Part shown: piece by piece, positions 8,761 through 17,807 of the stretch
Layout: each line of letters begins with the position of its first letter
Numbering within the stretch: position 1 is the first letter of the stretch
Source of the DNA: SMWN01 sp965221455
Lineage (GTDB): Bacteria > Pseudomonadota > Gammaproteobacteria > Eutrophobiales > Eutrophobiaceae
Direction of reading: 5' to 3'
Assembly: GCA_965221455.1 (NCBI GenBank)
Contig: OZ244890.1
Span: 930,001 to 994,000 of the forward strand
DNA length: 64,000 nucleotides
The notes under the pieces: generated by a model
Database searches by the model: none
What the model saw: the letters and a program-made list of their open reading frames with translations, nothing else
What the model was told of the DNA's origin: nothing
Position numbers and translations under genes: made by a program

Positions 8761-10017
8761 ATGGATAAGCTATTGATAAAGGGTGGGCAACCATTGCAAG
8801 GTGAGATCGGTATTTCCGGTGCCAAAAATGCGGCTCTACCTATTCTGGCGGCAACACTTCTGGCTGATGACCCGGTTAATCTTGGCAACGTACCACACCT
8901 GCACGATATCACAACGACGATAGGATTGTTGGCGCGAATGGGATCGAAGCTCACAATCGACGAGCGGATGAATCTTGAGATAGATAGCTCCGAAATTAAG
9001 GAATTTTCCGCTCCTTATGAGTTAGTGAAAACCATGCGTTCCTCAATATTAGTGTTAGGTCCACTGCTAGCGAAATATGGGAAGGCTGATGTTTCCTTGC
9101 CTGGAGGATGTGCCATTGGTTCCAGGCCCGTGAATATTCACCTACAGGGTTTACGCTCAATGGGTGCAGATATTCAGGTCGAAAATGGATATATCCGGGC
9201 GACAGCAAAAAAATTAAAAGGTGTGCATCTGACAATGGATATTGTCACGGTGACCGGTACAGAAAATTTAATGATGGCAGCGACCTTGGCAGAAGGCATT
9301 ACTATTCTGGATAATGTCGCTCGTGAACCTGAAGTTTCTGATTTGGCGAAATGTCTCACCAGCATGGGCGCAAAAATCAAGGGTGCAGGTACCGACAGGA
9401 TAGAGATTGAAGGTGTGGAAAAACTTTCCGGTACCAGTTACAAAATTATACCGGACAGGATCGAGACGGGGACTTATCTGGTAGCAGCTGCGATGACCGG
9501 AGGTAAAGTGAAATTAAAAAGCACCAACTCCGAACTGCTTGACTCGGTACTTTCTAAATTAAGAGAAGCAGGTGCTAGTATTAAGTCTGACGAAAACACT
9601 ATAACACTTGATATGGGCGGACGTAGACCCAAGGCAATTGATATACATACGGTACCCTTCCCGGGGTTTCCGACAGATATGCAAGCACAGTTTACAGCGA
9701 TGAATTGCATAGCATCAGGCAACGGAGTGATCACAGAATCAGTATTCGAAAATCGTTTTATGCATGTGCACGAATTGCAAAGGATGGGAGCCGACCTAAG
9801 GCTGGAAGGAAATACTGCCATCAGTACAGGGGTTGATGAACTAGCGGGAGCTCCTGTAATGGCTACCGATTTACGTGCCTCTGCCAGTCTTGTGCTAGCT
9901 GGTTTGGTCGCAAGTGGAGATACGGTCGTTGATCGTATTTATCATATTGATAGAGGATATGAAACAATTGAGGAAAAATTGACTCAACTTGGTGCTCATA
10001 TACGTAGAGTGGCCTAA
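8761..10017 (+). CDS. murA: UDP-N-acetylglucosamine 1-carboxyvinyltransferase
   Basis: Adds enolpyruvate to UDP-GlcNAc, the first committed step of peptidoglycan synthesis. The 418-residue length is standard. It shows the KNAALPI substrate loop near residue 22 and the active-site loop LPGGCAIGSRPVN with Cys117. That cysteine is the residue alkylated by fosfomycin, so the enzyme is of the sensitive type by sequence. The C-terminal part has DLRASASLVLAGL and the final GYE-IEEKL region. It follows ibaG closely and precedes hisG after about 70 bases, the same order as in Pseudomonas. Confidence 0.98.
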   Translation: MDKLLIKGGQPLQGEIGISGAKNAALPILAATLLADDPVNLGNVPHLHDITTTIGLLARMGSKLTIDERMNLEIDSSEIKEFSAPYELVKTMRSSILVLGPLLAKYGKADVSLPGGCAIGSRPVNIHLQGLRSMGADIQVENGYIRATAKKLKGVHLTMDIVTVTGTENLMMAATLAEGITILDNVAREPEVSDLAKCLTSMGAKIKGAGTDRIEIEGVEKLSGTSYKIIPDRIETGTYLVAAAMTGGKVKLKSTNSELLDSVLSKLREAGASIKSDENTITLDMGGRRPKAIDIHTVPFPGFPTDMQAQFTAMNCIASGNGVITESVFENRFMHVHELQRMGADLRLEGNTAISTGVDELAGAPVMATDLRASASLVLAGLVASGDTVVDRIYHIDRGYETIEEKLTQLGAHIRRVA

Positions 10018-10089
10018 TTTTATTTCGTCTCATTGTTGGATAGTTTCAGTAAAGATTAGTCATTAGTTATAGATCAGGTGGTTTTGGCC

Positions 10090-10761
10090 ATGTCCAGTCA
10101 CATCACAATCGCTGTCTCTAAAGGACGCATATTTAAAGATGCCATGCCGCTGTTGGTTGCGCTGGATATGTCTCCACTTGAGACACCGGAAATGACACGC
10201 AAGTTGATACTGGAAACGAATCATCCAGACGTAAAGATCGTTATTGTGCGTCCGACAGATGTGCCTACTTATGTGGAATATGGCGCAGCAGATGTTGGCA
10301 TTGCAGGAAAAGATGTATTGCTGGAATATCATGGTAGTGCTTCAGGAGGTAATGGACTGTATGAACCACTTGACCTGAAAATCGGCCAGTGCAAGATGGT
10401 AGTTGCGGAACTTAAAAAATCTGAAAACAGTCGTGCGATTAAAAATAAGGACAACGGTAGAAAAAGAATTGCCACCAAGTATATCAATATTGCACGTAAT
10501 CATTTTGCCAGTCAGTGCAAGCAAGTTGAAATTATTAAACTGTATGGCTCTATGGAATTGGCTCCAGCACTTGGACTGGCCGATCAGATAGTTGATCTCG
10601 CCGATACGGGTAATACTTTAAGGGCGAATGGTCTGGTCGAAATTGAAACTATAACAGATATCAGTTCCAGACTGATTGTTAACAAAGGCGCGATGAAAAT
10701 GAAAAGAGATATCATAAAACCAATAATAGAAAAACTGACGGAAGTTATAGAAGCAAAATGA
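10090..10761 (+). CDS. hisG: ATP phosphoribosyltransferase, short (HisZ-dependent) form
   Basis: Catalyses the first step of histidine synthesis, ATP plus PRPP to phosphoribosyl-ATP. The ATG at 10090 has a CAGGTGG site eight bases upstream and gives 223 residues; a GTG at 10078 is the alternative. The catalytic part has ITIAVSKGR at the start, YGAADVGIAGKDVL, and the PRPP loop DLADTGNTLRANGL. There is no C-terminal regulatory (ACT-like) domain, so this is the short form that in other bacteria needs the HisRS-like subunit HisZ. It has a small lysine-rich insert at about residues 108-125. It overlaps hisD by four bases. Confidence 0.95.
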   Translation: MSSHITIAVSKGRIFKDAMPLLVALDMSPLETPEMTRKLILETNHPDVKIVIVRPTDVPTYVEYGAADVGIAGKDVLLEYHGSASGGNGLYEPLDLKIGQCKMVVAELKKSENSRAIKNKDNGRKRIATKYINIARNHFASQCKQVEIIKLYGSMELAPALGLADQIVDLADTGNTLRANGLVEIETITDISSRLIVNKGAMKMKRDIIKPIIEKLTEVIEAK

Positions 10762-12065
10762 GGCCCAAGTATCTAATCAGACGTTTGCATAGTTCGGATT
10801 CTGTTTTTAAAGAACAACTAAATTCACTACTTGTCAATGCGGATGAACCCAATGTAGCAATTAGTCGTACTGTCGAATCTATCTTGGCTGACGTCAGGAC
10901 ACGCGGTGATGCAGCACTTCTTGAATATACCAACCGTTTTGATGAACGTGATGCAAGCATAGAAGACATTGAACTTCCAGTTGCAGAACTTAAAGCTTCT
11001 GTAGCTGCAATTTCAAAAGAATTACGTCAAGCACTGGAACACGCCGCAACCAGAGTACGTGACTATCATGAAAGACAATTAACAGGATCTTGGTCATACA
11101 AAGACAAGGAAGGCAATACACTCGGTCAACAAGTGACACCGCTGGATAGCGTAGGTATTTACGTTCCTGGTGGTAAGGCTGTCTATCCCTCATCTGTCAT
11201 TATGAGTGCGATTCCCGCTTGTGTTGCGGGCGTCCCTGAAATTATTATGGTTGTGCCAACACCAAAAGATGAACGAAGCCAGATAGTATTGGCCGCCGCC
11301 GCAATATCAGGGATCAGTAGGGTGTTTTCTATCGGTGGGGCACAGGCGATTGCCGCATTAGCCTATGGTACCGAGTCTGTTCCCAAAGTCGACAAGATTG
11401 TTGGGCCAGGAAATATTTATGTTGCGACAGCCAAAAGACAGGTCTTTGGTGCCGTAGGTATCGATATGATCGCGGGGCCTTCAGAAGTACTTATCGTAAG
11501 CGATGGTAGAAGTAATCCAGACTGGGTAGCGATGGATTTGTTCGCACAAGCTGAACATGACGAAGAAGCTCGCGCCATTCTTATTTGTCCAAATGTGGCA
11601 TTTCTTGATGCTGTCGAAGAAAGCGTTAATCGACTACTGCCGGAGATGGAACGAAAAGACATTATCAAAAAATCGCTAGATAAGAATGGTGCATTGATCT
11701 TAGTGGAAGATATCGACGAAGCCATTGACTTGGTAAATCAAATAGCACCTGAACATCTTGAACTTTCAATGACCGCACCAGAAACCGTACTGCCCATGAT
11801 TCGCCATGCGGGCGCCATTTTCATGGGTCATTATGCGGCAGAAGCTTTAGGTGATTATTGTGCAGGGCCAAATCATGTTTTACCCACATCGCGTACCGCT
11901 AGATTTTCATCGCCTTTGGGGGTTTATGATTTCCAGAAACGATCCTCGATCCTAATGAGTACGGGGCAATCTGCATCTGCATTGGCGTCTACAACTTCTG
12001 TGTTAGCACGTGGAGAAGGCTTGACTGCACACGCACGCTCTGCGGAATATCGGATCAAACCCTGA
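10758..12065 (+). CDS. hisD: Histidinol dehydrogenase
   Basis: Zinc enzyme performing the last two oxidations of histidine synthesis, histidinol to histidine. The 435-residue protein shows GIYVPGGKAVYPSSVIM, the IVGPGN block, QAEHDEEA and the catalytic IAPEHLEL Glu-His pair, plus GPNHVLPT near the zinc site. It starts in an ATGA overlap with hisG and is followed after 25 bases by hisC, forming a hisGDC cluster with no other his genes in view. Identity is unambiguous. Confidence 0.98.
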   Translation: MRPKYLIRRLHSSDSVFKEQLNSLLVNADEPNVAISRTVESILADVRTRGDAALLEYTNRFDERDASIEDIELPVAELKASVAAISKELRQALEHAATRVRDYHERQLTGSWSYKDKEGNTLGQQVTPLDSVGIYVPGGKAVYPSSVIMSAIPACVAGVPEIIMVVPTPKDERSQIVLAAAAISGISRVFSIGGAQAIAALAYGTESVPKVDKIVGPGNIYVATAKRQVFGAVGIDMIAGPSEVLIVSDGRSNPDWVAMDLFAQAEHDEEARAILICPNVAFLDAVEESVNRLLPEMERKDIIKKSLDKNGALILVEDIDEAIDLVNQIAPEHLELSMTAPETVLPMIRHAGAIFMGHYAAEALGDYCAGPNHVLPTSRTARFSSPLGVYDFQKRSSILMSTGQSASALASTTSVLARGEGLTAHARSAEYRIKP

Positions 12066-12090
12066 TTCAATCACTGTAGTTCGATTCAAT

Positions 12091-13197
12091 ATGAAAACAC
12101 ACATGAAGCCCTCCTCTGAAGAGCGATTGCAGCGATGGATTAAGCCAGAGTTGCTTGCAGCCCGCGCTTACCATGTGCCTGACGGAGACGGATTAATCAA
12201 ACTTGACGCTATGGAAAACCCTTATTCCTTGCCAGGGGAATTACGTGAAAAAATTCTGCAAGTTATTTCAGACACAGAAATCAATCGTTACCCTGATCCT
12301 GATGCCAGGCTACTAAAACAAAGTCTACGCATGGCGATGAATATTCCAGACAGTATGGAAATCATACTGGGCAATGGTTCAGATGAACTGATTCAAATCA
12401 TTGCGTTGGCAGTGGCGCACTCAGGCAAAAAAATTCTGACTCCAGAACCTGGTTTCATGATGTATAAGATCGTTGCCGATACTGTTGGGGCGGAATATGT
12501 TGGAGTTGATTTAAATCATGATGACTTTTCACTAGATAGAGAAACCATGTTGTCTGCAATTAGAAAGTATCAACCTGCTGTCGTATTTTTGGCATATCCA
12601 AATAATCCAACCGGGAATTTGTTTGATGCAGATACTATCAACCAGATCATTCATACTGCACCTGGTTTGGTAATAGTAGATGAGGCCTATTCTGCTTTCT
12701 CCGAAAAAACATATATGCCCCAACTTGGGGAATTTGATAATCTTTTGGTGATGAGAACATTATCCAAATCTGGATTGGCTGGGTTGCGGTTAGGAGTTCT
12801 CGCCGGACCGGCTATTTGGTTAAATCAGCTGAACAAATTACGTTTGCCCTACAATATCAACACGCTCTCGCAGAAATTGGCAGAATTAGTATTGTCGCAT
12901 TATGAAATTTTGCAGCAACAGGCGGAAATAATTTGCATCAATCGAGGAAAATTATTTGAAAAACTACAAATGATCGAAAGCATCCATGCCCGGCAAAGTG
13001 CGGCTAATTTCATTTTATTTAAGTCGACAAATAAATCAGCAGATGAAATTTATTCTGGGTTAATTAAACGAGGGATCCTGATTAAAAATATTTCTGCGAG
13101 TTATCCTGAGTTGAAAGATTATCTGCGAGTAACAGTCGGAACCGAAGATGAAAATAATACTTTCATTACCGCTTTGGAATCGGTTTTGTCTAACTAA
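12091..13197 (+). CDS. hisC: Histidinol-phosphate aminotransferase
   Basis: PLP-dependent class I/II aminotransferase that converts imidazole acetol phosphate to histidinol phosphate. The protein has 368 residues and shows LGNGSDELI, FLAYPNNPTGN, the IVDEAYSAF aspartate-tyrosine motif and the PLP lysine in TLSKSGLAGLRLG. The N-terminus starts with MKTHMKPSSEERLQRW; the second ATG (12103) is an alternative start. It ends the hisGDC run. The related aminotransferase CobD can look similar, but the context supports HisC. Confidence 0.96.
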   Translation: MKTHMKPSSEERLQRWIKPELLAARAYHVPDGDGLIKLDAMENPYSLPGELREKILQVISDTEINRYPDPDARLLKQSLRMAMNIPDSMEIILGNGSDELIQIIALAVAHSGKKILTPEPGFMMYKIVADTVGAEYVGVDLNHDDFSLDRETMLSAIRKYQPAVVFLAYPNNPTGNLFDADTINQIIHTAPGLVIVDEAYSAFSEKTYMPQLGEFDNLLVMRTLSKSGLAGLRLGVLAGPAIWLNQLNKLRLPYNINTLSQKLAELVLSHYEILQQQAEIICINRGKLFEKLQMIESIHARQSAANFILFKSTNKSADEIYSGLIKRGILIKNISASYPELKDYLRVTVGTEDENNTFITALESVLSN

Positions 13198-13614
13198 CTT
13201 ATCTTACTTTACTAAGGTATATGACAGAAGGCCATTCCAGCTGTTTATTCAATCCAGCAATACGCCTTTACAATCCAGAATGAGTTATTGATTCACCGTA
13301 ACGATCAATATCAGGGAATAAACGTAACTTCCTGTTCATTCATTCCAGTTTATTGAGCCAGTATGCTTTGTTGATTTAAAATTTACCAACTGTGGAATTC
13401 GAATTAGTTAAAGATACTTTGAACAGATCATCGACACACCTGTGACAGGTGCACCAAAAGTAATAGCTTTCGTTTTATTTTCACCTTTTTCCAGATTTTT
13501 TCATAATAGACAATAGCGGTTTTTTGGTAATTCAAATCATCTAAAGGTGTCTGAATCACTGAGCAAATTTTTTTTAAAATCAATCATGTAGCATTACAAG
13601 TTTTCAATTTCTAT
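13198..13614 (+). other. Stretch without a recognised gene, downstream of hisC
   Basis: No convincing reading frame on either strand. A short inverted repeat (CACCTG-TGA-CAGGTG) lies near 13438-13452, without a following T-run. The AT-rich second half ends against the 3' end of the decayed algW. It is probably eroded sequence between two formerly adjacent genes. Confidence 0.5.
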
Positions 13615-14302
13615 TTACTTTATGGTATGTGGTCGTTGTGTGACCATAGCAGTGATTTTCAACTCCTCCCAGCCGCACACGATAGTCAATTCTATTTTGA
13701 CCCGGGCGTGATTGGCGGCGACGTCGATAACTTGACATAGCTGGATAATACTTTGCTCCTGAATTTTAGTGACTACATTTCCAGGGTTAACGCTAGCAAT
13801 ATCTACGGGCAGAGGCTGTGCCTGCATTCCTATCCGACCACGGATCACCTGTTCATTGTTGATTAATTAATGTATGACATCAGGTGCCATATTTACAGGT
13901 GTCGCCAGACTGATACCTTGTGAACTACCTATGGCCGAATAGATGACCGTGTTAATCCCAAGCAAATTTCCTTGAATATAGATTAGTGCGCCTCTGGAAC
14001 TACCGGGATTAAGATCTGGATCTATCCGGATAAAATATTTCGAATATTGTTATCCCAAGCGTTTTCTACCAGTGGCGCTGAAGATTGCCTGTGTTACGGT
14101 TTGACTGAAATCATAAGGATTGCCCGATGGTGGTGACAATATCACCAATTCGTATCTGGCTAGAGTCACTTATCAGAATAATTAAGGAAATTTATAAATT
14201 TGGTTATGTTGCCGAGTTGATAGACACGTTGCCTGGGGAAAGCAAAAAAATAACCACAGCGACAGACTGAACGATAAAAAACAGTGTTTGTTTCAAACAC
14301 AT
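13615..14302 (-). pseudogene. algW: Decayed AlgW/DegS-type site-1 serine protease
   Basis: Reading the minus strand in pieces recovers an AlgW/DegS (HtrA-family) protein in several frames with stops. An AGGAG site (14306-14310) and ATG (14300-14302) lead into MCLKQTLFFIVQSVAVV, a membrane anchor, then a stop. The region with the catalytic His and Asp is missing. The frame resumes near 14160 with GNPYDFSQ, then TVTQAIFSATGRKRLG and a stop. Next come FIRIDPDLNPGSSRGALI (the catalytic GNSGGAL box, altered to GSSRGAL), LLGINTVIYSAIGSSQGIS, another stop, and a PDZ-like tail starting VIRGRIGMQ at 13848. Intact algW follows hisC in Pseudomonas, so the position fits. The product cannot be functional. 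Confidence 0.88.
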
Positions 14303-14383
14303 TCGCTCCTGGATTCGGACCAGAAAAAAGATTATTTACCCGGCAAAAAGCGGTGGTTTTATGGAAACAGTCCCGGCGTAGCA

Positions 14384-14392
14384 TGGTATACT
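14384..14392 (+). promoter_or_regulatory. Candidate extended -10 promoter of petABC
   Basis: TGG-TATACT at 14384-14392 is an extended -10 element about 80 bases before the petA start. No good -35 is visible at the right distance (GAAACA, 3 of 6 matches). It is the best sigma70-like site in the petA leader. The call is by eye only. Confidence 0.45.
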
Positions 14393-14471
14393 GGGCAACC
14401 GGAAAAAAATGGTAATCAGTTAAATTTTCGTTGTAACCTTAATTTAATTGGGAAATTTTGGAGTGAACGAT

Positions 14472-15080
14472 ATGCAGGATGATGGTATTGATAAAAAGCG
14501 GCGGCGTTTCCTGACTGCTGCAGCGACTGTCGTTGGCGGTGCGGGTGTAGTAGCGACGGCTATTCCATTTGTTTCTACACTAGTCCCAAGCGCGAAAACC
14601 AAGGCGATTGGCGGACCGGTTAAAGTAGACGTTAGTGAATTAAAGCCAGGCGAAAAGAAAACAATAAAGTGGCGCGGTAAACCTGTGTGGATATTGCGCA
14701 GAAGTGAAGAGGCGGTGTCCGACTTGGCGAATATGGCAGATGTGCTGCGTGACCCGCAATCGAATGTCGAGCAACAGCCTGCTTACGCCAAAAATAATTA
14801 TAGGTCTGTCGATCCGAAGTATCTGGTTGTTATAGGACTGTGTACACACCTCGGCTGTGCACCAAATTATCTTGCAAAAAGTGATGCATCACATGATTTT
14901 GGTGAAGATTGGAAGGGTGGTTTTTTCTGCCCGTGTCATGGCTCTAAGTTTGATTTGGCGGGACGTGTCTTTAAAGGCGTACCCGCCCCGGCTAATCTTG
15001 TAGTGCCCAAGCATCAGTTTATTAGCGACACGATAATCCTGATTGGTGATGATTCAGGTAATACGGGGATAAACTCATGA
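14472..15080 (+). CDS. petA: Ubiquinol-cytochrome c reductase Rieske iron-sulfur subunit
   Basis: Carries the [2Fe-2S] cluster of the bc1 complex and takes electrons from ubiquinol to cytochrome c1. ATG 14472 has a GGAG site (14460-14463) eight bases upstream, giving 202 residues. The N-terminus has a twin-arginine signal-anchor (KKRRRFLTAAAT followed by a hydrophobic stretch), as expected for a Tat-inserted Rieske protein. The cluster ligands are in CTHLGC and CPCHGS. Its stop overlaps the petB start (ATGA). It heads the petABC operon. Confidence 0.97.
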   Translation: MQDDGIDKKRRRFLTAAATVVGGAGVVATAIPFVSTLVPSAKTKAIGGPVKVDVSELKPGEKKTIKWRGKPVWILRRSEEAVSDLANMADVLRDPQSNVEQQPAYAKNNYRSVDPKYLVVIGLCTHLGCAPNYLAKSDASHDFGEDWKGGFFCPCHGSKFDLAGRVFKGVPAPANLVVPKHQFISDTIILIGDDSGNTGINS

Positions 15081-16318
15081 GCAAACTTGTTAGTGAAAGC
15101 ACAAAGTTACTTAATAATTCCCTCGGCTGGATCGATGAAAGATTCCCTCTGACCAAAACCTGGAATGATCATCTCGCCAAATACTATGTGCCAAAGAATT
15201 TTAATTTCTGGTATTTCTTTGGTTCTTTGGCATTGGTTATTTTGGTAATCCAAATTGTCACAGGTATCTGGTTGACCATGAATTATAAACCTTCCGCAGA
15301 ACATGCATTTGCGTCTGTAGAATATATTATGCGTGATGTTGAGTGGGGTTGGTGGATTCGTTATATGCACTCAACTGGCGCCTCTGCTTTTTTTGTTATT
15401 ATTTATCTGCATATGTTTCGAGGCTTGTTGTATGGCTCTTTCAAACGCCCGAGAGAACTTTTATGGTTAACGGGAATGTTTCTTTATCTGATTCTTATGG
15501 CCGAAGCCTTTTTTGGCTATTTATTGCCATGGGGTCAGATGTCGTATTGGGGTGCGCAGGTAATTATTTCGTTATTCGGTGCTATACCGTTTGTGGGTTC
15601 CGATCTGGCAGAATGGATCCGAGGTGATTATGTCGTCTCTGATGTGACACTGAATCGTTTTTTCTCTTTACATGTGATTGCAGTGCCGTTGATTCTATGC
15701 GGCTTGGTCGGGTTACATATATTCGCGCTTCACGAGGTAGGTTCTAATAATCCCGATGGTGTCGAAATAAAGAAAAATAAAGATGCTAATGGAATACCTT
15801 TAGATGGCATCCCGTTCCATCCTTATTACACAGTCAAAGATATTGTTGGTGTGGTGGTTTTTCTGATCTTCTTCTGTCTGGTCGTGTTTTTTAATCCGGA
15901 GATGGGTGGCTACTTTCTCGAACACGCTAATTTTATACCGGCAGACCCGCTTAAGACACCTGAACATATTGCGCCAGTATGGTATTTCACGCCTTTTTAC
16001 GCCATCTTGCGGGCTGTCCCTGATAAATTGGGAGGGGTTATAGCGATGGGCACCGCTACTTTGATCTTTATGGCATTACCCTGGTTAGATCGAAGTCCCG
16101 TGAGGTCAATTCGTTATCGTGGATGGAAATATAGAACGGCATTGTCGTTATTTATTATTAGCTTTATCAGTCTTGGTTGGTTGGGAATGCAAGTCGCAAC
16201 CCCAAACGTGACAATGGCATCTCGCATATTTGCAATTATCTATTTTCTTTTCTTTTTATTGATGCCTTTTTATACGGCAAATGATACGGATAAACCCGTT
16301 CCAGATAGGGTGACTTAG
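15077..16318 (+). CDS. petB: Ubiquinol-cytochrome c reductase cytochrome b
   Basis: Core membrane subunit of the bc1 complex, holding hemes bL and bH and the two quinone sites. The 413-residue length is normal for bacterial cytochrome b. Heme-ligand histidines appear as pairs in helix B (HSTGASAFFVIIYLH) and helix D (HVIAVPLILCGLVGLH). The Qo-site tetrapeptide near residue 300 reads PVWY (in HIAPVWYFTPFYA) rather than the classical PEWY. It overlaps petA and is followed two bases later by petC. Confidence 0.98.
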   Translation: MSKLVSESTKLLNNSLGWIDERFPLTKTWNDHLAKYYVPKNFNFWYFFGSLALVILVIQIVTGIWLTMNYKPSAEHAFASVEYIMRDVEWGWWIRYMHSTGASAFFVIIYLHMFRGLLYGSFKRPRELLWLTGMFLYLILMAEAFFGYLLPWGQMSYWGAQVIISLFGAIPFVGSDLAEWIRGDYVVSDVTLNRFFSLHVIAVPLILCGLVGLHIFALHEVGSNNPDGVEIKKNKDANGIPLDGIPFHPYYTVKDIVGVVVFLIFFCLVVFFNPEMGGYFLEHANFIPADPLKTPEHIAPVWYFTPFYAILRAVPDKLGGVIAMGTATLIFMALPWLDRSPVRSIRYRGWKYRTALSLFIISFISLGWLGMQVATPNVTMASRIFAIIYFLFFLLMPFYTANDTDKPVPDRVT

Positions 16319-16320
16319 GG

Positions 16321-17070
16321 ATGAAACATAAAATACTTTTATCTGCTATTACATTGATTTGGCCCTTAACACCCGCGGCGGCGGGCATATCGGAAAATAT
16401 CTCTTACTACACCGCCAATGTGGATATTACAGACAAATCTTCTCTGCAACGTGGCGCAAGGATCTTTATGAACTACTGTATGGGCTGTCATTCAGCCTCC
16501 TACATGCGCTATAACCGCATGGCCCAAGATTTAGGCATAGAAGAATCAATTTTGCAGAATAATCTGATGTTTGGCGCAGGCAAAAGTGGGGACACCATGA
16601 CAATTGCAATGCAAAAGAGGGATGCCGAGAAATTTTTCGGTACGGCGGCACCTGACTTATCCGTCATTGCTCGTTCAAGGGGTGCTGACTGGTTGCTGAC
16701 TTATTTCATGACATTTTATCGTGATGATTCAAGGCCCTTTGGTGTGAATAATCTGGCATTTAAAGATGTCGCTATGCCCAATGTTTTGTGGGAGTTGCAG
16801 GGAGTGCAAAAAGCTGTTTATAAGACGGTTCAACGAGAAGATGGCGTGAATCATGAAGTGATAGATCATCTGGAACTGGAAACTCCAGGTCTGCTAGATA
16901 GCAAAAAATACGAAAGAACGGCTAATGATTTAGTAAATTTTCTCGTCTATGTTGGTGAACCAGCACAGATACAGCGGAAAAAAACAGGTGTCGTTGTAAT
17001 TCTCTACCTTCTGGTACTTTTAGTCATTGTTTATTTGCTCAAAAAGGAATTCTGGAAGGATGTTCATTAA
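16321..17070 (+). CDS. petC: Ubiquinol-cytochrome c reductase cytochrome c1
   Basis: Membrane-anchored c-type cytochrome that passes electrons from the Rieske centre to soluble cytochromes. The 249-residue protein has a signal peptide (cleavage after PAAAG region), one heme motif CMGCH at about residues 53-57, and a C-terminal anchor helix (VVVILYLLVLLVIVYLL). The covalent heme needs a cytochrome c maturation system, which matters because the resB/ccsA genes at about 62.3-63.1 kb are dead. Last gene of petABC. Confidence 0.97.
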   Translation: MKHKILLSAITLIWPLTPAAAGISENISYYTANVDITDKSSLQRGARIFMNYCMGCHSASYMRYNRMAQDLGIEESILQNNLMFGAGKSGDTMTIAMQKRDAEKFFGTAAPDLSVIARSRGADWLLTYFMTFYRDDSRPFGVNNLAFKDVAMPNVLWELQGVQKAVYKTVQREDGVNHEVIDHLELETPGLLDSKKYERTANDLVNFLVYVGEPAQIQRKKTGVVVILYLLVLLVIVYLLKKEFWKDVH

Positions 17071-17121
17071 TCGTTAATCGCGATTCAATTATGATTAAGC
17101 AGTTATTTACTGGGAGATGTT

Positions 17122-17760
17122 ATGGTAAGTATAGCCAATAGACGTTCTGTGATGGTGTTATATTCAGACAGAACTAGTCCAGCAGGTCATTGCGTTAGGC
17201 TGGTACTCGCTGAAAAAGACGTCAATGTTGAAGTTAATTATGTCGAACAGGAAGAAAGACCGGAATCACTGGTTGAAATCAATCCATACAATTCAGTTTT
17301 GACTTTAATAGACAGGGATCTTGTTTTATATGATGAGCAAATCATCATGGAATATCTTGATGAACGCTTCCCCCATCCACCTTTACTCCCTGTAGATCCA
17401 GTGACAAGGGCAAGTAATCGTCAACTACGTTTCCGTGTTCTGAAAGATTTATATTCTTTGATTGATGATCTTGAGTCATCAGATAGTGCGAAATTCAGCA
17501 ATGCACAAAAAAGTATGAAAGATAATTTGACTGCTATTGCACCGACTTTTTTACAGAAACCCTATTTCATGTCAGATGAATATACCTTGGTTGATTGCTG
17601 TGTCGCCCCTTTGCTGTGGCGATTACCAAACTATGGCATTAAGTTACCTGCACTTGCCCGTTCGATTGGACAATATGCCGACAGGCTTTTTGAACGGAAT
17701 GCCTTCCAGATCAGTCTTTCCGAGGTAGAAAAGGAAATGAGTAGTTTGGTCAGCATCTAA
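17122..17760 (+). CDS. sspA: Stringent starvation protein A
   Basis: RNA polymerase-associated protein with a glutathione S-transferase fold, acting in stationary phase and stress gene control. The 212-residue product begins MVSIANRRSVMVLYSD and has the SPAGHCVRLVLAEK and YDEQIIMEYLDERFPHP segments of the thioredoxin-like half. A GGGAG site lies upstream (17110-17114). petABC-sspA is a conserved order; normally sspB, encoding the ClpXP adaptor, follows, but here the next gene is the convergent gltD only 47 bases on. Confidence 0.94.
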   Translation: MVSIANRRSVMVLYSDRTSPAGHCVRLVLAEKDVNVEVNYVEQEERPESLVEINPYNSVLTLIDRDLVLYDEQIIMEYLDERFPHPPLLPVDPVTRASNRQLRFRVLKDLYSLIDDLESSDSAKFSNAQKSMKDNLTAIAPTFLQKPYFMSDEYTLVDCCVAPLLWRLPNYGIKLPALARSIGQYADRLFERNAFQISLSEVEKEMSSLVSI

Positions 17761-17807
17761 AAAAATTAAAGCGGGTACTCAAATCTCTAACTTTTTATAT
17801 AATCTGG

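Noticed and set aside
14166..14384. 72-residue minus-strand frame upstream of petA
   Set aside because: It overlaps the N-terminal part of the algW relic in the wrong frame; the relic's own frame carries the membrane anchor and the ribosome site.
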